A DNA stretch of 64,000 bases from J095 sp964517605 (GTDB lineage Bacteria > Chloroflexota > Anaerolineae > 4572-78 > J111). A program made the translations under genes and the position numbers. Below the pieces are notes generated by a model. That model was not told the origin of the DNA. It worked only from the letters and a program-made list of their open reading frames with translations, and searched no databases. Where the stretch lies: assembly GCA_964517605.1 (NCBI GenBank), contig CAZFCE010000002.1, forward strand, positions 186,001 through 250,000, read 5' to 3'. Below, one piece after another: positions 8,087 through 14,191 of the stretch (positions are counted from its first letter, which is position 1; every line of letters starts with the position of its first letter).

Positions 8087-9549
8087 GCGGCAGCGGCCCG
8101 ATACAACGGCTGCCCGGCCTGGTTGGTTAAATTATAGGCGCAGAACGGCACCAGCCCGCCCGCCGGGCTAACATTGATGATGTAGCAATCGCGCAGCCGC
8201 TCCAAATCCAGGTTCCAGGCATCCTGAAAAGCCATCCCGGACAGGCAAAATGTATGGGTTTGGGCGCGGGCCAGCAGGTCATCCCAGCCGCCCAAACTGG
8301 GGCCGGAGCCTCGCTCAAGCTGATCGGCGGGCGGAGCCGACCACTGTTTGGCCGTGACCAGCCGCGATTTAATTGCGCCTTCGTCGGCGCGTTCCGGCGG
8401 GTTGCAGCCGCAGCCACCGCCATTGTGCCGGGTGAGCGGCATCAGCGCGCCATCCGGCATCAGTACAAAATTGCCGTGAAAAGAACACATGGCGTTTTCG
8501 CCGCCGGGCGGTTTAAAACTATCGCGCCGCACCCGCCCGCCGGTTTGCGCCTCGATGGCACAAATCACTTCGGGGATGGTGATGCGGTCGGCATCGGTGG
8601 GCGGCTGGGGGTAACGGCCAAAATAACTGACCGGCTGAAAATGAACGCCGCGCACCGCTGGCATGTGCTGCAACGCAAACTCGATGATGTTGCCAATGTG
8701 TTGGGTGTTAACGCCTGGCACCAGCGTGGGCACCAGCACCACGCCCAGTTGGTGTTCGGCGCAGCGGGCGATGGTTAATTTTTTTTGGGCCAGCAACTTT
8801 TTGCCGCGCAACTTCTGCTGGATTTCGTCGGTGGGGCCATCAAATTGCAAAAATACGGTGGATAACCCGGCTTCTTTGAGTTGCCGGAGATAGTCCGGGT
8901 CTCTGGCTAACCGCAGGCCGTTGGTGTTAACCTGAAAAAAGGTAAACCCCAGGCTGCGCCCCAACGCGATGATGTTCGGCAGGTCGTCCCGCAGGCACGG
9001 TTCGCCACCGGAAAGCTGGACATTGAACGGGCCGCCCGCCGCGAGCAGCCGCCGGTACCAGGCCTCGATGGTGTCCAGCGTGGGGTCGGCGGGTTGCGGG
9101 CCGCCGGCAGCGGCAAAACAAAAAGCGCAGCGCAAATCGCAGCGTTGGGTAACTTCCAGCAGCACGCAACAGGGCTGCTGGCGATGGTCGGGGCAAAGGC
9201 CGCAATCAAACGGGCAGCCGCGTTCTACGGCGGTGGCGGGGTTTTGGGGCGAAGTGGGGATTTTAGGCCGCACCCAGCTTGAAAAAGCCGGCTGGCCGCG
9301 CCAGATGATGGTTTTAAACGGGCCGTGTTGCGGGCAACTTTTTTCCAAGTAAACATCGTCGCCACGGGCCACGCGCCGGGCCGGAATTTGAGCCAGACAC
9401 ACCGGACAAACGCTCTCGGTGGCGGCGAGCACCTGCTCAAGCTCAAAAGTTACGGCTACCGGCTGGCTGCAACACGAGGCCATAAGGGGCAAATCGGGAG
9501 TGGCGTCAAAGGGCGCAAACTGAATGGGCTGGCTGTCGCAACAACTCAT
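8083..9549 (-). CDS. Radical SAM protein, TrsS-like, with Tes-like N-terminal Cys region
   Basis: Radical SAM enzyme of 488 aa. The cluster motif is CDLRCAFC (residues about 134-141) after EVTQR. An N-terminal segment with CPVCLAQIPAR and CPQHGPF resembles the zinc-ribbon-like start of tetraether-lipid-synthase/MJ0619-type radical SAM proteins. CPFDCGLCPDH follows immediately before the core. A further Cys cluster (GGGCGCNPPE) lies in the C-terminal half and could hold an auxiliary cluster. The very N terminus has two CC pairs. It overlaps both neighbours by 4 bp, so is strictly co-translated. Best match by context is the TrsS family, which can be a selenoprotein; here there is no internal UGA. 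Confidence 0.85.
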   Translation of the reverse strand: MSCCDSQPIQFAPFDATPDLPLMASCCSQPVAVTFELEQVLAATESVCPVCLAQIPARRVARGDDVYLEKSCPQHGPFKTIIWRGQPAFSSWVRPKIPTSPQNPATAVERGCPFDCGLCPDHRQQPCCVLLEVTQRCDLRCAFCFAAAGGPQPADPTLDTIEAWYRRLLAAGGPFNVQLSGGEPCLRDDLPNIIALGRSLGFTFFQVNTNGLRLARDPDYLRQLKEAGLSTVFLQFDGPTDEIQQKLRGKKLLAQKKLTIARCAEHQLGVVLVPTLVPGVNTQHIGNIIEFALQHMPAVRGVHFQPVSYFGRYPQPPTDADRITIPEVICAIEAQTGGRVRRDSFKPPGGENAMCSFHGNFVLMPDGALMPLTRHNGGGCGCNPPERADEGAIKSRLVTAKQWSAPPADQLERGSGPSLGGWDDLLARAQTHTFCLSGMAFQDAWNLDLERLRDCYIINVSPAGGLVPFCAYNLTNQAGQPLYRAAAA

Positions 9550-9989
9550 TGCTCCAGCCCGGATAAATCAAAGCCGTTTTCAACCAGTAATTCTTTAATC
9601 TTTTGAAAAGTGGCGGCCACAATCAGCGGGCAGCGAACGGCCCGGTTTTTGGCGTCGCCATTGAGGATGTCTTCGCAGCGGATGCTGCCGTACTGGGGCA
9701 GGTATTCCTGTTTAAACCATTTGACCAAATCCATCACCATAAAATCAAGCCGGGGGTCCTGGTCATCTTCGGGCAACCCTTTGCCGGCGTACAGCCCCAG
9801 CAAACTGGCTCCGCCGGATAACGCGCCACACAACTCGCCGGAAAAGCCCAGCCCGCCGGCCAACCCGTGCGCCGCCCGAATCAAATCGGGATTGTCTTTG
9901 CCCTGCAATTCCAACCCCAATGTCATTAAAATCTGGCTGCAATAAAATCCCTGTTGTTTTAACTCCCGCATGCGTTCCATGTCATCCAT
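9546..9989 (-). CDS. C-GCAxxG-C-C family redox protein (DVU_1555-like)
   Basis: Protein of 147 aa with spaced cysteines typical of the C_GCAxxG_C_C family: GFYCSQ near the N terminus, GELCGALSGGASLLGL in the middle, IRCEDIL and VRCPLIV near the end. The family is thought to be redox-active or metal-binding, but its function is not established. ATG at 9989 is chosen over GTG at 9998 because AAGGGAG then has a normal 8-base spacing. The 5' leader contains an ATTCGTAATTCGTTA-type repeat also seen before the gene at 53218. It overlaps the radical SAM gene by 4 bp. Confidence 0.85.
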   Translation of the reverse strand: MDDMERMRELKQQGFYCSQILMTLGLELQGKDNPDLIRAAHGLAGGLGFSGELCGALSGGASLLGLYAGKGLPEDDQDPRLDFMVMDLVKWFKQEYLPQYGSIRCEDILNGDAKNRAVRCPLIVAATFQKIKELLVENGFDLSGLEQ

Positions 9990-10000
9990 CGGCGTCACTC

Positions 10001-10031
10001 CCTTGAAAATAACGAATTACGAATTGCGAAT
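10001..10031 (-). repeat. Leader repeat, copy 1 (AATTCGT-rich)
   Basis: Read on the minus strand, short tandem AATTCG units lead into TTATTTTCAAGG, which merges with the Shine-Dalgarno of the 9546-9989 gene. Nearly the same element and position occur at 53227-53258. Confidence 0.6.
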
Positions 10032-10065
10032 GTCCCCCAAAGGGTTTCCTGACTGATTTTTGGTT

Positions 10066-10794
10066 TTAACTGTTCTGCGCGATGAGGGCAAAATACCCCG
10101 GTTTGGCCAGTGTTACAGCCTGCTGAATCTCCTGCGGGCCAACGGTGTTGACCCCCGCCCGGCACCAGAATTGAGCCAGCGAACCGTGGGCAAAAATCAA
10201 CTGTCCGGCGAATTGCCGCAACGCATCCGAACAATCGGCCCACCACACCAGTTCCAGCCCGGCAGCGGCCAACCCGGCCAGTAGTTCCGGCTGCGACCAC
10301 GCCCCCCGCAGGCAGCTTTCAAACGGCAAGGAGCGCAACCGGGCCAGGCCCTCCGGGCGGAGGGCGTAAACATCGTGCAACAACAGCAGGCCGCCGGGGC
10401 GCAACACCCGCCGAAATTCGGCCAGCGCCCGGCCCGGCTGGCCCAGCACCGACAGGCTGCATTCGGCCAGCACCGCGTCAAACTGCCCAGCGGCCAATGG
10501 CAATTGCTCGCCGGCGGCTTGCACCACCGGCAAATCCGGTTGGCGCGTTATCCCATCGCCCAGCAATTTGGCGGAATAATCCAACCCCAGCGCCCGCAGG
10601 CAATGTTGCCGGGCCAGGTAATCTACCGTAGTGCCGGCACCGCAGCCCACATCCAGAACAAAAGCCTGGGGCGGCAGCGCAGCGCGAGTTACCAACTGCC
10701 CGGTCAATTCCAACCCGCCCGGCCTGAGATTGAGGCCGGCGGCGGCAAATACCTCGGCTTGTTCGTACACCCGGCAGCCGGCGGCCAACGTCAT
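10066..10794 (-). CDS. SAM-dependent methyltransferase (DVU_1556/TrsM-like)
   Basis: Class I methyltransferase of 242 aa. Motif I is VLDVGCGAGTT, GLDYS follows at motif II, FDAVLAECSLSVL at motif IV and LRPGGLLLLHD at motif V. An N-terminal LRPGGLELT segment precedes the fold, as I recall for DVU_1556-type proteins. It lies 4 bp downstream of the zinc-ribbon gene and 76 bp upstream of the C-GCAxxG-C-C gene. The methyl acceptor is unknown. Its constant company with a radical SAM enzyme suggests modification of a protein, cofactor or small molecule tied to the molybdenum oxidoreductase. Confidence 0.85.
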   Translation of the reverse strand: MTLAAGCRVYEQAEVFAAAGLNLRPGGLELTGQLVTRAALPPQAFVLDVGCGAGTTVDYLARQHCLRALGLDYSAKLLGDGITRQPDLPVVQAAGEQLPLAAGQFDAVLAECSLSVLGQPGRALAEFRRVLRPGGLLLLHDVYALRPEGLARLRSLPFESCLRGAWSQPELLAGLAAAGLELVWWADCSDALRQFAGQLIFAHGSLAQFWCRAGVNTVGPQEIQQAVTLAKPGYFALIAQNS

Positions 10795-10798
10795 CCCG

Positions 10799-11011
10799 CT
10801 ATTTATCCTCTAGCATTTGCTCAACATGGGCCATTTTACCCAAAGCCAAATCTTCGGGCACGTAGACCTGGCCACATTGTTTGCATTGCAGCAATTCAAC
10901 CGGGTAGGCGTTGTTCATATAAGCCACGCTGATGGTAGCCGGCTCCAGCGGGCGGCGGCATTTGGCGCACTGCCAGGCGGTGGGTTCGGTGTATTTATCA
11001 ACAACGTTCAT
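10799..11011 (-). CDS. Small zinc-ribbon/rubredoxin-like protein (DVU_1557-like)
   Basis: A 70-aa protein with two CxxC pairs (CAKC at about residue 15 and CKQC near residue 43), the pattern of a zinc ribbon or rubredoxin-like knuckle. The C terminus is a short helix (VEQMLEDK). Its start overlaps the upstream oxidoreductase stop by 4 bp. It corresponds by size and position to the DVU_1557 redox-protein family, and may be an electron-transfer partner or a structural metal protein. Confidence 0.82.
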   Translation of the reverse strand: MNVVDKYTEPTAWQCAKCRRPLEPATISVAYMNNAYPVELLQCKQCGQVYVPEDLALGKMAHVEQMLEDK

Positions 11012-13353
11012 GATTTTGTTTCCTCGGCCACGGCCATGCGGTGGCTGTAAGCGTTGTGGACGATAAAGGTATTCTCCGGCCCCGCCGGGGCATATTCCAC
11101 CCAGTAGGTTACGCTGGTAGGCCGAAAGTGCGCCAAAAAGTGGCCGGTTTCCGGGTGCAACAGTTTGCGACCGGTGCGCTCGGCGGCTTCAATCACTTGC
11201 TGGATGTCTTCGGCCAGGATGAGCCGCTGCTCCAACCGGGCGGCAACCGGCGCGGTAATCACCAATTGGATGGCTTCGTAAGCGGATTGCTGCTGGTCCA
11301 TCTCTTCTCCCCAGATTTCTTTGAGTAATTTGCGTTTGAGCCGGGCGCGATTTTCGTGCCGCTGCGAATAGTTGGGGCCGGGCTGGTTGGGTTGGCCAGA
11401 GTCGCCGGGCGTAAAGATCAAATCCAGCAGATGCCAGGTGGGTTTGCCGTGGCCCGCCAGAAAATCGCGGCACATGGCGCAGTAGGCCACGTAATCGCGG
11501 GGGCTGGCTGCCGCCCGGCGCTCCACCACTTTGTTGGCCAATTCGCGGTTGGCCAGCCACATCAGCCCGCCGTAGCTGCAACATTCGGTTTTGTCGCGGC
11601 TGAGGGGCAGTTCTTCCAATTGATAACCCAATTGGGCCAGAATGCGCCGCACGCTGTCCTGCACCTGCGGCTCGTGGCGGGCGGTGCATGGATCGTGCAC
11701 GGCCAAGGTTGTGAGCGGCCCGCTTGCCGGCTGTGACGGCGATGGTAATCCATATTGATCCATCAATTCCCACAGCGATACCAGTTCAACGCCGGGCAGG
11801 TGGGTTTTAAATATCTGGTGACAACTGGAACAGGCCAGCACCAGGCGCGGGCGGCCCATTTTTTCGTAGTCGGCTTTAAATTCGGCCAGCGCGGCCTGGA
11901 ACAAATCCGCGCGACCGGCCCAATCGGCAGGTGCGCCGCAACAACGGAGCATCAACCCCACCTGCGTTCCCGCCGGCATCCGGTTTTGCAACCAGGCGTA
12001 AATCTGTTCCACATACTCCGGGTTTGAGGCGCTGAGCTGGCAGCCGGGGAAAAAGAGCAGGTTGCTGGTGGTTGCGCCGGGCGCGTTGCGGGCCAGCGCA
12101 AACCGATCCCCGTTGCTAAACTGCATGTCTTGCAGGGCAAAATCGTGCGCCGAGGCCGGCATGCGGTTTTGGATCACCATAGTTTGGCGGGCCTGGCGAC
12201 ACAAATCGGCCATATCAAACCCGGTGGGGCACACCTGGGCGCACAGGCCACACAAGCTGCACGAATTGATAAATTTGTTAGACATGCGGGTGCCCATCAC
12301 AATGGACAGGTTGTTGTAAATTTCCCGCGCATATTTTTTGGGGTAACTACCGTACTGTTCCATGTAGGCGCAAACTTTTACGCATTCCATGCATTCGCAT
12401 TGCAGGCAACGCTGGGCCTCGGCGGAGGCTTCGGCCCGGCTGTAGCCGCCAGCCGGCGCGGCCATTGGCGTTACCGGCTGCAGGGCGATGCCGTCGGTAA
12501 CGGTGTGCAGCCGGGTGGTGTACGCGCCCTCGTTTTGCCGGGAGGCCGAGAGCGACACGTTTTGGCAATAACGGTCAATGGACAGGGCGGCGCGGCGGCC
12601 ATGCGACATGGCTTCGATGGCCGAATATTCATTAATAGAGGGCAGGCTGCCGCCCACAAAAACGTTGCTCACGCTGGCCGCCAGCGTGAGCGGGTCAACG
12701 GCAATCCGGCCCCGGTCATCCAGCGCCAGCCCCCAGGTATCCGCCGGTTGAGCGCCCAGCCCAATGTACACCGCTTTAAATTCGGCGCACAGTTGGGCCA
12801 GCGACACATCGCGGCCCAACGCGGTATTCAGCCGGAGTTCTACCCCCAACCGCATAACCTGGTTAATTTCAGCCTGTAATAATTCCGGGGGTAACTTTTC
12901 TGCCGGGATGGCCCACAGTTGGCCGCCCAGCCGCGCGCCGGCTTCAAAAATTGTCACCGGGTAGCCTTTGCGGGCCAAATCAAACGCGGCGGTGAGACCG
13001 CTAATCCCACCACCCACCACGGCAATGCGTTGGCTCCGGCGCGCCGGAATTCGCCCAACAGCGGGTTCGGCACCAAAATCAACGCAGGCCCGTTCCAGCG
13101 CGGCAATGGCAATAGCATCGCCCACTTCGGCCCGTTTGCAGTTTTTTTGGCAGGGCTGCTCGCAGATACGGCTGATAATGCCGGGAAAAGGCAACCGCTT
13201 TTTAAGCGTTTTAAGAGCGGCGTCAAAATCACCCCGAGCGGCATCGGCCAGCACTACCCGTACTTCAACGTGTAGCGGGCATAACGCCGTACATTCCGGC
13301 GCGTGTTCCTGAATACACTTGTCTTCCCATTGGCGCAGTTCGATTTGTTCCAT
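11008..13353 (-). CDS. FAD-dependent oxidoreductase with 4Fe-4S dicluster and CCG domains (DVU_1558-like)
   Basis: Large modular electron-transfer protein, 781 aa. Residues about 10-95 form a GltD/DPYD-type iron-sulfur helical domain (CTALCPLHV, CEQPCQKNCKR). Next comes a flavin domain with VVGGGISGLTAAFDLA. A dicluster ferredoxin region follows (CLQCECMECVKVC and CSLCGLCAQVCP). Then come two CCG-like halves typical of heterodisulfide reductase subunit B or glycolate oxidase GlpC/GlcF (FFPGCQLS, RCCGAPADW, ACSSCH, ECCSYGG, YCAMCRDF). About 90 extra residues end the protein. It probably moves electrons between the molybdenum enzyme and a carrier or disulfide; the partner is not evident. Confidence 0.88.
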   Translation of the reverse strand: MEQIELRQWEDKCIQEHAPECTALCPLHVEVRVVLADAARGDFDAALKTLKKRLPFPGIISRICEQPCQKNCKRAEVGDAIAIAALERACVDFGAEPAVGRIPARRSQRIAVVGGGISGLTAAFDLARKGYPVTIFEAGARLGGQLWAIPAEKLPPELLQAEINQVMRLGVELRLNTALGRDVSLAQLCAEFKAVYIGLGAQPADTWGLALDDRGRIAVDPLTLAASVSNVFVGGSLPSINEYSAIEAMSHGRRAALSIDRYCQNVSLSASRQNEGAYTTRLHTVTDGIALQPVTPMAAPAGGYSRAEASAEAQRCLQCECMECVKVCAYMEQYGSYPKKYAREIYNNLSIVMGTRMSNKFINSCSLCGLCAQVCPTGFDMADLCRQARQTMVIQNRMPASAHDFALQDMQFSNGDRFALARNAPGATTSNLLFFPGCQLSASNPEYVEQIYAWLQNRMPAGTQVGLMLRCCGAPADWAGRADLFQAALAEFKADYEKMGRPRLVLACSSCHQIFKTHLPGVELVSLWELMDQYGLPSPSQPASGPLTTLAVHDPCTARHEPQVQDSVRRILAQLGYQLEELPLSRDKTECCSYGGLMWLANRELANKVVERRAAASPRDYVAYCAMCRDFLAGHGKPTWHLLDLIFTPGDSGQPNQPGPNYSQRHENRARLKRKLLKEIWGEEMDQQQSAYEAIQLVITAPVAARLEQRLILAEDIQQVIEAAERTGRKLLHPETGHFLAHFRPTSVTYWVEYAPAGPENTFIVHNAYSHRMAVAEETKS

Positions 13354-13374
13354 AATCCACCCCTGTTTTACGGC

Positions 13375-14124
13375 TTACAGTTGTAATCGGGCGCGGTCTT
13401 TAACCAGTGTTATCCGCTGAATGCCCGGCACCTGGCGCAACGGTGATCCCTGGCCAATGTACCGCAACAGCGTAGCCGGTTCAACCACATAAGTGCCGCC
13501 CAAAATATCCACGCCATAATCAAACAGCACCGGGCTGAGCGGCGTGCTTGGCCCCAACATCACCACCAACGCCTGCGGCGGAAACAGCCGGGCCAGGTTG
13601 GTAAAGGTGCCATTCAGCAAGGTTGAGGCGGTCAGGCCGATGACGCTGGCCTGCGGCAGTAAATCGGGGGCGGCTTCGGCGGGATATTCGCCGGGGCCGG
13701 GCTGGAGTTCCAGCACCCACAGGTTGCTCGCCACCCGGCGCAAATCATCGGTAAAGGGGAAGTGGCCAATCATGGCCACGTCGTGGCCCTGCCCACGGCG
13801 CAACAACAGTTCGCGGGCGTTCAACTCAACACCAGCCGCCACATCAACCGGAATGAGCGAGTTGAGCGCGGCCAGCCCCAGGCTAACTTCCAGCGGATGG
13901 GTCGAACGGAGCAGGCCGGCCAATTCCTGCGCGGATTGTTCGTGGAGATGCCCCACGCCGCGCACATTTTCAGAAAAGCAACAGGCGGCATCGCCGTGCG
14001 TGGCAGCCAGGCCCACGGTGTGGCTCACCACCGCCGTCCAATGCAGCCCAACCAGCACGTCCTGCACCGGAATGGGCGGCGCGTTTAGCCCCGTTGCTAA
14101 CAGTAAATCTTCGATAATGTTCAT
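13375..14124 (-). CDS. DUF364/DUF4213-type Rossmann-like protein
   Basis: A 249-aa protein matching the pattern of the DUF364 family with its DUF4213 N-terminal part: an enolase-N-like first half with HTVGLAATHGD and LGLAALNSLIP, then a Rossmann-like half (DVAMIGHFPF, VIGLTASTLLNGT, VVMLGPSTPLSP). In other genomes such proteins accompany molybdenum enzymes and metal transporters and are suspected to handle a metal or a metal-chelate cofactor. It sits between the molybdenum oxidoreductase and the flavin/Fe-S protein, separated from the former by a 34-bp palindrome. Confidence 0.8.
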   Translation of the reverse strand: MNIIEDLLLATGLNAPPIPVQDVLVGLHWTAVVSHTVGLAATHGDAACCFSENVRGVGHLHEQSAQELAGLLRSTHPLEVSLGLAALNSLIPVDVAAGVELNARELLLRRGQGHDVAMIGHFPFTDDLRRVASNLWVLELQPGPGEYPAEAAPDLLPQASVIGLTASTLLNGTFTNLARLFPPQALVVMLGPSTPLSPVLFDYGVDILGGTYVVEPATLLRYIGQGSPLRQVPGIQRITLVKDRARLQL

Positions 14125-14142
14125 TATGGTTGCTCAAAAAAG

Positions 14143-14176
14143 AGACCTGCCAGGTCTTTAAAGACCTGGCAGGTCT
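14143..14176. repeat. Perfect 34-bp palindrome in operon gap
   Basis: Both arms read AGACCTGCCAGGTCTTT, giving a fully self-complementary 34-bp sequence centred at 14159.5 between the DUF364 gene and the molybdenum oxidoreductase gene. Each arm itself contains the smaller inverted repeat AGACCTG/CAGGTCT. In RNA it would fold into a long hairpin. It lacks a clear T-run, so it may be a dispersed palindromic element or an attenuator or stabiliser rather than a full terminator. Confidence 0.85.
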
Positions 14177-14191
14177 GCAGTTAAAACAGGG

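Noticed and set aside
8083..9989. Selenocysteine in the radical SAM or C-GCAxxG-C-C protein
   Set aside because: No internal UGA is present and expected positions carry Cys; both frames are uninterrupted.
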